DNA of 64,000 nt, from assembly GCF_014217625.1 (NCBI RefSeq), contig NZ_CP043641.1:1860001-1924000 (forward strand), read 5' to 3'. A model generated the notes under the pieces. It did not search any database, was not told the origin of the DNA, and worked only from the letters and a program-made list of their open reading frames with translations. The translations under genes were made by a program, and so were the position numbers. The stretch comes from Leifsonia shinshuensis. Lineage in GTDB: Bacteria > Actinomycetota > Actinomycetes > Actinomycetales > Microbacteriaceae. Positions 25,360-34,449 of the stretch are shown in pieces (position 1 is the stretch's first letter; each line of letters starts with the position of its first letter).

Positions 25360-26382
25360 TCAGCGCACGCGCGGAGCGGCCGTGGAATCGCGCACGACGA
25401 GCGAGGTGGCGAGCTCCAGCCGCGGGTTCTCGACGGCCCCGGCGCGCAGGCGCAGCGCGGTGCGCGTCGCCGCCTCCGCCATCTCCTGCATCGGCTGGCG
25501 GACCGTCGTGAGCGCCGGCCGCGCCCACGAAGCGGGCGGGACGTCATCGAAGCCGACGACCGACACATCCCCCGGCACGTCCAGCCCGAGCGCGAAGGCC
25601 GCGTCCATCGCCCCGAGCGCCTGCATGTCGTTGCCGCAGACGATCGCGGTGGGACGGTCGGCCTTCTCGAGCAGGCGGCGCGCCTCGCGCTCCCCGTCTG
25701 CGCGCCGGAAGTCGCCGACACCGGCCAGCCGCGTGTCGAACGGGAGGCCCGCCTCCGCCAGCGCCGACTGGTACCCGGCGACGCGGGCGCGCGAGCACAT
25801 CAAGTCCAGCGGCCCGGAGATCACCGCGATGCGGGTGTGGCCGAGGCCGAGCAGGTGCCGGGTCGCCGCGACGCCGCCGGCCCAGTTGGTCGCGCCGATC
25901 GCCGGAACGTCCGGCGGCGGGTCCCCGGCCGGGTCCACGACGACGAACGGGATGTTGCGGGTGCGCAGCTGCTGCCGGTGCTCCGCGGTCAGGTTCGAGA
26001 ACTGCAGGACCACCGCGACGGGCTTCCGGCTGAGCACGCCGGTGATCCAGTCGCGTCCCGGCTCGTGATGGGCGTCGAGGGCGGACAGCGCGAGCACGAA
26101 GCCGGCCTCGCGCGTGATCCGCTCGACGCCGCGGATGATCTCCACCGACCACTCGCTGACCAGGTCCGTCACGACCAGCTCGACCAGCCCGCCGCGCTCC
26201 GGATCGGGTCCGCGGCGCGCGTAGCCGGAGTCGTGCAGCAGCTCCTCGACGCGCGCCCGGGTGGGCGCGGACACGCCGGGCCGGCCATTGAGGACCTTGG
26301 ACACCGTGGAGAGCGACACCGCGGCCTGGCGCGCGATGGCGTCCAGCGTCGGGCGGCTCGACGCAGCGGTCGGTTCGGGCAT
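25360..26382 (-). CDS. LacI family transcriptional regulator
   Basis: A 340-residue LacI repressor. The HTH is at residues ~12-37 (TLDAIARQAAVSLSTVSKVLNG), followed by the hinge and a periplasmic-binding-protein-like sugar-sensing domain ending with VVGFDDVPPASWARPALTTVRQP. ATG 26382 is chosen because it places the HTH at the normal distance from the N-terminus. It is co-directional with the thu-like operon and an operator-like palindrome separates them, so it probably represses that operon and responds to its sugar. It is divergent from the CE7 esterase gene. Confidence 0.9.
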   Translation of the reverse strand: MPEPTAASSRPTLDAIARQAAVSLSTVSKVLNGRPGVSAPTRARVEELLHDSGYARRGPDPERGGLVELVVTDLVSEWSVEIIRGVERITREAGFVLALSALDAHHEPGRDWITGVLSRKPVAVVLQFSNLTAEHRQQLRTRNIPFVVVDPAGDPPPDVPAIGATNWAGGVAATRHLLGLGHTRIAVISGPLDLMCSRARVAGYQSALAEAGLPFDTRLAGVGDFRRADGEREARRLLEKADRPTAIVCGNDMQALGAMDAAFALGLDVPGDVSVVGFDDVPPASWARPALTTVRQPMQEMAEAATRTALRLRAGAVENPRLELATSLVVRDSTAAPRVR

Positions 26383-26412
26383 GGAGTCACTGTGCCACAA
26401 TGTCGGCCAGGC

Positions 26413-26432
26413 TTTCGCGCCGTCCCGCGAAA
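26413..26432. promoter_or_regulatory. Inverted repeat before the esterase gene
   Basis: TTTCGCG-ccgtcc-CGCGAAA has perfect 7-bp arms and lies between the divergent LacI and esterase genes. It shares CGCGAA with the operator-like site at 25316 and may bind the same regulator. Confidence 0.4.
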
Positions 26433-26459
26433 CATCCACCCGCCCTCCCGAGGAGACCC

Positions 26460-27425
26460 ATGCCGCTCACCGACCTCACCCTCGCCGAACTGGCCGCCTT
26501 CCGTCCGGAGGTCGAGGAGCCCGCCGACTTCGACGCCTTCTGGGAGTCGACGCTCGCGGAGTCCCGCGCGGCGGGCGGCGAGGTGGTGCTGGCGCCGGCG
26601 ACGACCCCGGTCACGCAGCTGATCGTGGAGGACCTGACCTTCCCCGGGTTCGGCGGCGAGCCGGTGCGGGCGTGGGTCTCGCGCCCGCTGCACGCGAACG
26701 GCCCGCTCCCCGCGGTCGTGCAGTACCAGGGCTATGGCGGCGGCCGCGGCCTCGCCGGCGAGAACGTGGACTGGGCGCTCGCCGGCTACGTCCACGTCTT
26801 CATGGACACCCGCGGCCAGGGCAGCGGCTGGGGCACGGGCGGCGACACCGCCGACCCGCACGGGTCGGGGCCTGCGACTCCGGGCTTCATGACCCGCGGC
26901 ATCCACGACCCGCACGAGCACTACTACCGCCGCGTGTTCACCGACGCGGTGCGCGCGGTCGACGCGGCCCGGACGCTGCCGTTCGTCGACCCGGCCCGGA
27001 TCGCGGTGACCGGCGGCAGCCAGGGCGGCGGGATCGCGCTGGCCGCCGGCGCGCTTGCGGACGTCCAGGCCGTGCTGCCGGACGTGGCGTTCCTGTGCGC
27101 GTACCGCCGTGGCGCGGAGGTCGCCGTCGGCGGCCCGTTCCAGGAGCTGGCGACCTACCTGTCGGTGCACCGCGACGAGGTGGACGCGGCGTTCCGCACG
27201 CTCTCGTACCTCGACGGCGTGAACTTCGCCCGCCGCATCCACGCGCCCGTGCTGTTCTCGGTGGCGCTGATGGACGCGGTCGTGCCGCCCTCTACGACGT
27301 TCGCGGCCTACAACCACCTGGCCGCGGCGGACCGCGCGATCGAGGTGTATCCGTTCAACGACCACGAGGGCGGCCAGGCGGCGCACTGGCACAAGCAGGC
27401 GGCCTGGCTGGCGTCGCGGATGTGA
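26460..27425 (+). CDS. acetylxylan esterase / cephalosporin-C deacetylase, CE7
   Basis: A 321-residue alpha/beta-hydrolase of carbohydrate esterase family 7. DTRGQGSGWG (~residue 118), the nucleophile serine in GGSQGGG (~residue 184), the acid ALMDAVVPP (~residue 269) and the histidine in NDHEGG (~residue 299) are all present. CE7 enzymes are cytoplasmic and remove acetyl groups from short xylo-oligosaccharides. GAGGAG precedes ATG 26460. It lies 82 bases before xylA, so deacetylation and xylose use are linked here. Confidence 0.9.
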   Translation: MPLTDLTLAELAAFRPEVEEPADFDAFWESTLAESRAAGGEVVLAPATTPVTQLIVEDLTFPGFGGEPVRAWVSRPLHANGPLPAVVQYQGYGGGRGLAGENVDWALAGYVHVFMDTRGQGSGWGTGGDTADPHGSGPATPGFMTRGIHDPHEHYYRRVFTDAVRAVDAARTLPFVDPARIAVTGGSQGGGIALAAGALADVQAVLPDVAFLCAYRRGAEVAVGGPFQELATYLSVHRDEVDAAFRTLSYLDGVNFARRIHAPVLFSVALMDAVVPPSTTFAAYNHLAAADRAIEVYPFNDHEGGQAAHWHKQAAWLASRM

Positions 27426-27459
27426 TGCGCGGAGTGGCGCTCGGGCGTCGGGCCTGGTA

Positions 27460-27482
27460 TAAGTTTATCGAACCAACAAATC
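27460..27482 (+). promoter_or_regulatory. AT-rich element before xylA, candidate XylR/ROK site
   Basis: The sequence TAAGTTTATCGAACCAACAA and its AT-rich flank stand out in this GC-rich gap, 26 bases before the xylA ATG. AAGTTT and AACAAA half-sites resemble known ROK-type XylR boxes. No regulator gene is adjacent to xylAB. Confidence 0.45.
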
Positions 27483-27507
27483 ACCGACGACGTTGAAGGA
27501 AACTTCC

Positions 27508-28701
27508 ATGAGCCTCACCCCCACCCGCGCCGACAAGTTCTCGTTCGGTCTGTGGACCATCGGCTACAACGGCACCGACCCGTTCGGCGGCCCGACCCGG
27601 CCCCAGCTCGACGTGGTGGAGGCGGTGACCAAGCTCAGCGAGCTCGGCGCCTACGGCCTCACCTTCCACGACGACGACCTGTTCGCCTTCGGCTCGACCG
27701 ACGCCGAGCGCCAGAAGCAGATCAACCGCCTCAAGCAGGTGCTCGCCGACACCGGCGTCATCGTGCCGATGGTCACCACCAACCTGTTCAGCGCGCCGGT
27801 CTTCAAGGACGGCGGCTTCACCTCCAACGACCGCGCCGTCCGCCGCTTCGCGCTGCGCAAGGTGCTCCGCAACCTCGACCTGGCCGCCGAGCTCGGCGCC
27901 AAGACGTTCGTGATGTGGGGCGGCCGCGAGGGCGCCGAGTACGACTCGGCCAAGAACATCCAGGCGGCGCTGGAGCGCTACCGGGAGGCCGTCAACCTGC
28001 TCGGCGACTACGTCACCGACAAGGGCTACGACATCCGCTTCGCGATCGAGCCGAAGCCGAACGAGCCGCGCGGCGACATCCTGCTGCCGACCGTGGGCCA
28101 CGCCCTCGCGTTCATCAACTCGCTGGAGCGCCCGGAGCTCGTCGGCCTCAACCCGGAGGTCGGCCACGAGCAGATGGCGGGCCTGAACTTCGCCGCCGGC
28201 ATCGCCCAGGCGCTCTACCACGGCAAGCTCTACCACATCGACCTCAACGGCCAGCGCGGCATCAAGTACGACCAGGACCTCGTGTTCGGCCACGGCGACC
28301 TCCAGAACGCGTTCGCCCTGGTCGACCTGCTGGAGAACGGCGGCCCCAACGGCGGCCAGGCCTACGACGGTCCGCGCCACTTCGACTACAAGCCGTCGCG
28401 CACCGAGGACATCACCGGCGTCTGGGACTCGGCCGCCGCGAACATGCGCACCTACCTGCTGCTCAAGGAACGCGCGGCCGCCTTCCGCGCCGACCCCGAG
28501 GTGCAGGCTGCCCTGGAGGCGTCGCGGGTCACCGAGCTGTCCCAGCCAACGCTCGGCGCGGGCGAGAGCTACGACGACCTGCTCGCCGACCCCAGCGCCT
28601 ACGAGGACTTCGACCCGAGCGCCTACTTCGGCGGCAAGGGCTTCGGCTTCGTGCGCCTGCAGCAGCTCGCCCTGGAGCACCTGATCGGCGCCCGCGGCTG
28701 A
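27508..28701 (+). CDS. xylA: xylose isomerase
   Basis: A 397-residue class I (actinobacterial-length) xylose isomerase converting D-xylose to D-xylulose. The catalytic histidine is in TFHDDD (~residue 53), and the metal ligands lie in [24 protein letters not shown] and [16 protein letters not shown]; the conserved [11 protein letters not shown] segment is also intact. ATG 27508 has GAAGGAAA upstream; a TTG 15 bases earlier is unlikely. It forms a unit with xylB, separated by a GC-rich hairpin. Confidence 0.97.
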   Translation: MSLTPTRADKFSFGLWTIGYNGTDPFGGPTRPQLDVVEAVTKLSELGAYGLTFHDDDLFAFGSTDAERQKQINRLKQVLADTGVIVPMVTTNLFSAPVFKDGGFTSNDRAVRRFALRKVLRNLDLAAELGAKTFVMWGGREGAEYDSAKNIQAALERYREAVNLLGDYVTDKGYDIRFAIEPKPNEPRGDILLPTVGHALAFINSLERPELVGLNPEVGHEQMAGLNFAAGIAQALYHGKLYHIDLNGQRGIKYDQDLVFGHGDLQNAFALVDLLENGGPNGGQAYDGPRHFDYKPSRTEDITGVWDSAAANMRTYLLLKERAAAFRADPEVQAALEASRVTELSQPTLGAGESYDDLLADPSAYEDFDPSAYFGGKGFGFVRLQQLALEHLIGARG

Positions 28702-28718
28702 GCCGACCGTCCTTCGGC

Positions 28719-28753
28719 GAGGGGGCACGTGGACGCCGTCCGCGTGCCCCCTC
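28719..28753 (+). terminator. Hairpin between xylA and xylB
   Basis: Arms GAGGGGGCACG and CGTGCCCCCTC (11 bp, perfect) with a 13-base loop lie just after xylA. The GGGCACGT core recalls the dispersed hairpin family at 4004, 36881 and 54826. In this position it could lower xylB expression relative to xylA or protect xylA mRNA from 3' decay. Confidence 0.6.
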
Positions 28754-28792
28754 GCACCATCCACACCCGAAACAAGAAGTGAGGACCCGCAC

Positions 28793-30226
28793 GTGACGCT
28801 GGTCGCCGGAGTCGACTCGTCGACGCAGAGCTGCAAGGTGGTCGTTCGCGACCTGGAGACCGGGGCGCTGATGCGCTCGGGCCGGGCCACGCACCCGGAC
28901 GGCACGGAGGTGGACCCGGCCGCGTGGTGGTCCGCGCTGCAGTCGGCGCTGGAGGCCGCTGGCGGGCTGTCCGACGTCGCCGCGATCTCCATCGCGGGTC
29001 AGCAGCACGGCATGGTTGTGCTGGACGCCGACGGCCGCGTCATCCGCGACGCCCTGCTCTGGAACGACACCCGCAGCGCGCAGGCCGCCCGCGAACTGAT
29101 CGCGGAGGTCGGCGCGGAGGCGTACGCCGCGCGGGTCGGCGTCGTGCCGGTGGCCTCCTTCACCGCGACCAAGCTGCGCTGGCTGCGCGACGCCGAGCCC
29201 GTCAACGCCGCGCGCGTCGCCGCGGTCGCACTCCCGCACGACTGGCTGACCTGGCGGCTGCTCGGCTACGGCCCGGCGGATGAGAGCACGCTCGGGCCCG
29301 ACCTGGAGGCGCTGACCACCGACCGGTCGGACGCGAGCGGGACGGCGTACTGGAGCGCCGGGACAGGAGCCTACGACTTCGACCTGTTCGAGCGCGCGCT
29401 CGGGCGAGCGGGGCGGGAGGCCGGGTCTGCGTCTTCGTCCGCCGGCGCCGTCGTCCTCCCCCGCGTGCTCGGCCCCGCGGACTCCGCCGGCCGCACTCCG
29501 TCCGGCGTCCTCGTGGGCCCCGGCGCGGGCGACAACGCGGGCGCAGCGCTCGGCCTCGGCGCCGCCGACGGCGACGTGGTGGTGTCCATCGGCACCTCCG
29601 GCACGGTGTTCGCCGTGACCGACGCCCCGGTCGCGGACCCGTCGGGCACCGTCGCGGGCTTCGCCGACGCGGGCGGTCTCAACCTCCCCCTGATCGCGAC
29701 GCTGAACGCGGCCCGTGTGCTGAGCTCCGTCGCGGACCTCCTCTCGGTCGACTTCGACACTCTCGCCGAGCTCGCCCTGTCAGTGGAGCCGGGCGCGGAG
29801 GGCGTCGTGCTCGTCCCGTACTTCGAGGGCGAGCGCACCCCGAACCTCCCCGACGCGAAGGCCAGCCTGCACGGGCTCACGATCGCGAGCACGCGCCCCG
29901 CAACCTTCGCGCGCGCGGCCGTCGAGGGGATGCTGTGCGGCCTCGCGGACGGACTCGACGCCGTGCGAGCGGTCGGCGTGCGCGAGAAGCGCATCCTCCT
30001 GATCGGCGGCGCGGCGCAGAACCGCGCCGTCGCCGCGATCGCCGCGCAGGTGTTCGACGCGCCGGTCGTCGTGCCGGCGCCGGGCGAGTACGTGGCCGAC
30101 GGCGGGGCCGTGCAGGCGGCGTGGGCGCTGACCGGGGCGCGGCCGTCGTGGACGGTGGAGGCGGCGCCGCCGCTGGCCGTGGACACGCGGCCGGTCATCC
30201 GCGAGCAGCGGGCGCAGTACCTGTAG
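28793..30226 (+). CDS. xylB: xylulokinase
   Basis: A 477-residue FGGY-family carbohydrate kinase that phosphorylates D-xylulose to xylulose 5-phosphate. The N-terminal phosphate loop [39 protein letters not shown] and the second-lobe [11 protein letters not shown] and [12 protein letters not shown] motifs are all visible. It starts at GTG 28793. Gene order xylA-xylB is classical, and the product enters the pentose phosphate pathway. Confidence 0.95.
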   Translation: MTLVAGVDSSTQSCKVVVRDLETGALMRSGRATHPDGTEVDPAAWWSALQSALEAAGGLSDVAAISIAGQQHGMVVLDADGRVIRDALLWNDTRSAQAARELIAEVGAEAYAARVGVVPVASFTATKLRWLRDAEPVNAARVAAVALPHDWLTWRLLGYGPADESTLGPDLEALTTDRSDASGTAYWSAGTGAYDFDLFERALGRAGREAGSASSSAGAVVLPRVLGPADSAGRTPSGVLVGPGAGDNAGAALGLGAADGDVVVSIGTSGTVFAVTDAPVADPSGTVAGFADAGGLNLPLIATLNAARVLSSVADLLSVDFDTLAELALSVEPGAEGVVLVPYFEGERTPNLPDAKASLHGLTIASTRPATFARAAVEGMLCGLADGLDAVRAVGVREKRILLIGGAAQNRAVAAIAAQVFDAPVVVPAPGEYVADGGAVQAAWALTGARPSWTVEAAPPLAVDTRPVIREQRAQYL

Positions 30227-30229
30227 TCC

Positions 30230-30337
30230 GCGGAGGACATCCCTGCCGAAACCGGCCCCAAGAACAGTCAGCGGAGGAGATCGGCGCACACGGAGGCCCG
30301 ACCTCCTCCGTTACCGGTTGTGGGGTGCGCGCGGCCT
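30230..30337. repeat. Imperfect inverted-repeat element, copy A
   Basis: The first of two tandem ~108-bp units, each beginning GCGGAGGACATCC, fills the gap between the convergent xylB and glycerate kinase genes. Its internal arms, around GCGGAGGAG and CTCCTCCGTTA, have several mismatches, so it looks like a decayed copy of unit B. Confidence 0.7.
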
Positions 30338-30460
30338 GCGGAGGACATCCCGACCGAAACCGGCCCCCACGACAGCTAACGGAGGAGTTCGGCGCGTGCG
30401 GCGGGCCGATCTCCTCCGTTAACTGTCGTGGGGGTGGGTGGCGGGGCGATGTCCTCCGTT
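30338..30460. terminator. Nested inverted repeat, copy B
   Basis: Two nested palindromes are present. The outer arms CGGAGGACATC/GATGTCCTCCG lie at 30339-30349 and 30448-30458. The inner 30-bp arms, 30364-30393 and 30405-30434, have only two mismatches around an 11-base loop. It sits between convergent genes and would terminate both, but it is much longer than a terminator needs to be. Confidence 0.75.
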
Positions 30461-30471
30461 GCCGACGCCGC

Positions 30472-31575
30472 TCAGCCGGGCCAGCGGCGCGCCAGCTCGG
30501 CGCCGGCCGCCGCGGCCCAGCGCAGCGGGTCCGTGATGGCGGCCGCCGAGCCTCCCGCGAGGTCGGACAGCGACGCCGCCCCCGCGAATCCGCGAGGCTC
30601 CGCAGCGATCGAGCCCGCCGCCAGGAACGCCGGGATGCCCGCATCCCGCGCGAGCCCCGCGACGTACTCCGGCACCTTCCCCGCCGCCGACTGGTCGTCG
30701 TAGCGCCCCTCACCGGTGACGACGGCGTCCGCGGAGGTCAGGGCCGCGGCGAGGCCCAGCGCCTCCCCGACCGCGGCCGAGCCCGGCGCCATCGTGGCTC
30801 CCCAGGCGAGGAGACCGAAGCCGGTTCCGCCCGCCGCTCCCGCGCCCGGCGCCGCCGGATCGACATCGACCCCGGCCTCCCGCAGCACCCGCGCCAGCCG
30901 CGCCAGCCCCGCCTCCAGCACAGGCACGTCCGCCGCCGTCGCACCCTTCTGCGGACCGAACACGGCGGCGGCGCCCGCCGGCCCGAGCAGCGGGCTCGTC
31001 ACGTCGCTCAGAATCCGCGCCCCTCCCGCCGGAAGCGTCCGCAGCGGGCCGGTCTCCGCCCGGTGGAGCTCGGCGAGGCCGCGGTTCCCCGGCCCGATCA
31101 CCGCGCCGTCCGCGTCGAGGAGGCGCGCACCCAGCGCGCTCAGCATCCCTGCTCCCCCGTCGGTGGACGCGCTGCCGCCGATCGCGAGCAGCAGCCCGGT
31201 CGCGCCGGCGTCCAGTGCGGCGGCAATCGCCTGGCCGAACCCGGTCGTCTGCGCGTCGTAGGGGGCGAGCCGCGGCATCAGGACGATCCCGCTGGTGTCG
31301 GCCAGCTCGACGACCGCGGTCCCGTCGGGGAGCAGGAGCCAGCTCGCGTCCCGTGCTTCGCCGTCGGGGCCGGTCACACGCACGGGGCGGCGCTCAGCCC
31401 CGGGCACCGCGACCTCGAACGCGTCGAGCGTGCCCTCACCGCCGTCCGCCATCGGCGCCAGGACCACCCGGTCGCCCGAACGCACCGACGACCAGCCCGC
31501 GGCGAGCGCCGACGCGACCTCCGCCGCGGTCGCGGAGCCCTTGAAGGAGTCGGGGGCGAAGACGACGGTGCTCAT
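30472..31575 (-). CDS. glxK: glycerate kinase, GlxK type
   Basis: A 367-residue type I glycerate kinase, phosphorylating D-glycerate. The family start VVFAPDSFKGS (residues 4-14) and the APMADGGEGTLDA segment (~residue 43) are diagnostic, with LLAIGGSASTDGGAG in the middle (~residue 125). ATG 31575 is chosen because it yields the canonical N-terminus; the frame is open upstream to 31716 into the promoter of the divergent MFS gene. It is convergent with xylB and probably functions independently. Confidence 0.9.
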   Translation of the reverse strand: MSTVVFAPDSFKGSATAAEVASALAAGWSSVRSGDRVVLAPMADGGEGTLDAFEVAVPGAERRPVRVTGPDGEARDASWLLLPDGTAVVELADTSGIVLMPRLAPYDAQTTGFGQAIAAALDAGATGLLLAIGGSASTDGGAGMLSALGARLLDADGAVIGPGNRGLAELHRAETGPLRTLPAGGARILSDVTSPLLGPAGAAAVFGPQKGATAADVPVLEAGLARLARVLREAGVDVDPAAPGAGAAGGTGFGLLAWGATMAPGSAAVGEALGLAAALTSADAVVTGEGRYDDQSAAGKVPEYVAGLARDAGIPAFLAAGSIAAEPRGFAGAASLSDLAGGSAAAITDPLRWAAAAGAELARRWPG

Positions 31576-31708
31576 CCCCACAGGCTGGCACAGATCGCGA
31601 CGCGCCGCGGTTCGCGCACGAGGGGGACGCGCCCCGCACACGCCTCTGGCACCGCACCCCAGACCGGACGATGATGTCGCGCATGAACGCACCACTCGGA
31701 CCCCGGCC

Positions 31709-33001
31709 ATGACCACCTCGCCCGGCCGGGTTCAAGCCGTCTACCTCACGCTCCTGCTCGGCAACACCCTGGCCGCGTCCTTCATCTGGGGCATCAACAC
31801 TCTGTTCCTGCTGGACGCCGGCCTCACCAACTTCGAGGCGTTCGCCGCCAATGCCTTCTTCACCGCCGGGATGGTGATCTTCGAGATCCCGACCGGCGTC
31901 GTGGCCGACACGATCGGGCGCCGCGCCTCCTACCTGCTCGGCACCATCACCCTCTCGCTGTCGACCGCGTTCTACTGGCTGCTCTGGCTGTGGCACGCGC
32001 CGTTCGGCTGGTGGGCGGTGGCCTCCATCCTGCTCGGGCTCGGGTTCACCTTCTTCTCCGGCGCCGTGGACGCCTGGCTGGTCGACGCGCTCGCGGTGAC
32101 CGGCTACACGGGGAGCCTGGAGTCCGTCTTCGGGCGCGGCCTCGTCGTCACCGGCGTGGCGATGTTCGTGGGGTCGGTGCTCGGCGGGGTGATCGCGCAG
32201 GTGACGAACCTCGGCGTCCCGTTCATCCTGCGCGCCGTCGTGCTGGTGATCATGTTCGTATTCGCGTTCTTCGCTATGCGCGACCTCGGCTTCACCCCCG
32301 ACAAGTCGATGGGACCGCTGAAGGCGACCAGGAACATCCTCGACCAGTCGATCGAGCACGGGATGAAGAAGCGCTCGGTGCGCTACGTCATCCTGTCGGC
32401 GCCGTTCGCGTCGGGCGTCGGGATCTACGCGTTCTACGCCCTCCAGCCCTACCTGCTGGAACTGTACGGCGACCCGAAGGCGTACTCGATCGCGGGGCTC
32501 GCGGCGGCGATTCTGTCGCTGGCGCAGGTGGCAGGCGGGATCCTGGCCCCGCGGCTGCGGCGCTTGTTCGCCAAGCGGACGACGACGGTGATCGGCGCCT
32601 CCCTCAGCAGCATCGTGGTGCTGGTGCTGCTCGGACTCACCGCGTTCTTCTGGTTCGCGGTGGTCCTGCTGGTCATCTGGGGCTTCGTCTACGCGGTGGC
32701 CGGACCGGTGCGGTCGGCGTACCTGAACGACATGATCCCGTCCAAGCAGCGCGCGACGGTGCTGTCGTTCGACTCGCTGTTCGGGAGCCTGGGCGGCGTG
32801 TTCATCCAGCCGGGGCTCGGCCGCGCGGCGGACCTTTGGGGGTACGGGACGTCGCTCGTGATCGGCGGGGCGATCGAGCTGATCGGGATCCCGTTCCTAC
32901 TGGCCAGCCGGCGGCAGGGCGATCCCGCGGACACGTCGGGAGGCCGCAGCGTGGCAGGGGAAGCCGGCGAGGCAGGCGACGCCGCGCCGACCGCGACGTG
33001 A
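31709..33001 (+). CDS. MFS transporter
   Basis: A 430-residue, about 12-helix major facilitator protein. Motif A is recognisable after helix 2 (TGVVADTIGRRASYL, ~residue 60), and the C-terminus is a short Gly/Ala-rich tail. The sequence resembles a group of uncharacterised drug:proton-type antiporters (GINTLFLLDAGLTNFEAF at the start). No adjacent gene hints at a substrate. The start at ATG 31709 is preferred because upstream in-frame sequence overlaps the divergent kinase gene. Confidence 0.85.
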   Translation: MTTSPGRVQAVYLTLLLGNTLAASFIWGINTLFLLDAGLTNFEAFAANAFFTAGMVIFEIPTGVVADTIGRRASYLLGTITLSLSTAFYWLLWLWHAPFGWWAVASILLGLGFTFFSGAVDAWLVDALAVTGYTGSLESVFGRGLVVTGVAMFVGSVLGGVIAQVTNLGVPFILRAVVLVIMFVFAFFAMRDLGFTPDKSMGPLKATRNILDQSIEHGMKKRSVRYVILSAPFASGVGIYAFYALQPYLLELYGDPKAYSIAGLAAAILSLAQVAGGILAPRLRRLFAKRTTTVIGASLSSIVVLVLLGLTAFFWFAVVLLVIWGFVYAVAGPVRSAYLNDMIPSKQRATVLSFDSLFGSLGGVFIQPGLGRAADLWGYGTSLVIGGAIELIGIPFLLASRRQGDPADTSGGRSVAGEAGEAGDAAPTAT

Positions 33002-33015
33002 GTGCCGGGGCGCGT

Positions 33016-34401
33016 TCAGTCCCGCACGATCCGGCCGCCGCACAGCCACGCCGCCAGGCACAGCACCCCGTTCACGCAGAACACCCCAGCGAACGCCGCC
33101 GGTGACGTCGCCCCGCCCAGCGCCGAGAACGCGATCGCCGTCGTCGCCAGTGCGATGGCCGAGCCGGTGGAGTCCGCGATCGACAGCGCCGAGCTGTTGA
33201 AGCCCTGGTCGGCGGGGGTCGAGTACTCCAGGGTGAGGACGCCGAGGCGCGGGTACAGGATGCCCATCCCGCCGCCGGCGAACGCCCAGCCGACCACGAC
33301 GATCGCCGGCGATGCGCCGGTCAGCGCGGTCACCAGCAGCGACGCGATCGCGACGGTCAGGCCGAGGGCGCCGAGGCGGGCGGCGAGGCGGTGGCCGATC
33401 GCCGGGAACCGGCCTTGCGCCCACGACGCCGCCGCCCAGCTGAGGCCCGCGGCGGTCAGGGCAAGGCCGGCGACGGCCGGCGACGCGCCGTACTGCGTGA
33501 CCATCAGCAGCGGGACGTAGACCTCCGCGGAGAAGAACGTCCCCGCGACGATCGCCCGCAGCAGGATCACGCTCGGGAGGCCGCGGCGCGCGAGCAGCGT
33601 GCCCGCGGGGATCAGCGGCCGCAGCGCGGCGATCGCGCCCGCGGCGGCGAACACCGGCACCAGCCACTGGACGGGTCCGCGCGCCTCCGCGGCGAGGGTC
33701 AGGGCGAGGACGGCGACCGCCACGAGGGTGGCGAGGCCGGCGCGCGCGAGCTCCCCGCGGCCTCCCGCGGGCCGGTGGTCGGGTCCGTGGACGGCGCGCA
33801 TCGCGGGCACCACCATCAGCATGGCGAGCACGACCAGCGCGACGACGCCGAGGAACACCCAGCGCCAGCCGACGGTCTCGGCGACGGCGCCCGCGATCAC
33901 CGGTCCGATCAGCGATGGGATGACCCACGCGGCGGCGAAGCCGGCGAAGATGCGGGCGTGCAGCCGCGGCGGGTAGACGCGAGCGACGATCACGTAGAGC
34001 GCCACCGTGAGTGCGCCCCCGCCGAGCCCGTGGACCAGGCGACCCGTGACGAACAGCCCCATCGTCGGTGCGAGGCCCGCCAGGATGAGGCCGGTGGCGA
34101 ACAGGCCGACCGACGCGAACAGGACGGTGCGCGGGTTGCCGCGGTCGCACCAGGTCCCGGCGACGACCATCCCGACGACGCCGACGGCGAGCGGACCGGC
34201 GAACGCGAACGCGTACAGCCCGGCCCCGTCCAGCTGCCGGCTGACGGTCGGCATGATCGTCGTCACGGCCAGAGCCTCGAAGGCGGCCAGGGTGACGAGC
34301 AGGCACATGCCGATGCTCACCCAGCGGTAGCGCGGCGCGAGCACCCCCTCCGGCTTGGCGAGGCGCCCTGGCGCGACTGTGGGTCCCCCGTCCGTGCTCA
34401 T
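33016..34401 (-). CDS. MFS transporter, DHA2/EmrB-like
   Basis: A 461-residue multi-helix (12-14 TM) major facilitator exporter. The start AAFEALAVTTIMPTVSRQLDG and the motif C-like region FAAAWVIPSLIGPVIAGAVAETVGWRWVF are typical of drug-efflux antiporters. The preceding gene on the same strand, 48 bases upstream, is a LacI regulator, so it could be part of that regulator's unit, although sugar regulators seldom control drug pumps. The gene is convergent with the other MFS gene. Confidence 0.85.
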   Translation of the reverse strand: MSTDGGPTVAPGRLAKPEGVLAPRYRWVSIGMCLLVTLAAFEALAVTTIMPTVSRQLDGAGLYAFAFAGPLAVGVVGMVVAGTWCDRGNPRTVLFASVGLFATGLILAGLAPTMGLFVTGRLVHGLGGGALTVALYVIVARVYPPRLHARIFAGFAAAWVIPSLIGPVIAGAVAETVGWRWVFLGVVALVVLAMLMVVPAMRAVHGPDHRPAGGRGELARAGLATLVAVAVLALTLAAEARGPVQWLVPVFAAAGAIAALRPLIPAGTLLARRGLPSVILLRAIVAGTFFSAEVYVPLLMVTQYGASPAVAGLALTAAGLSWAAASWAQGRFPAIGHRLAARLGALGLTVAIASLLVTALTGASPAIVVVGWAFAGGGMGILYPRLGVLTLEYSTPADQGFNSSALSIADSTGSAIALATTAIAFSALGGATSPAAFAGVFCVNGVLCLAAWLCGGRIVRD

Positions 34402-34449
34402 CCTCCGAGCCTACGGCGTGCGGGAGGCGGCTGCGCAGACGGCGCCGGC

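Noticed and set aside
24069-25721. A 550-residue form of the Gfo/Idh gene
   Set aside because: The extra N-terminal part lies within the LacI gene. ATG 25256 with AAGGAG gives the canonical Rossmann start.
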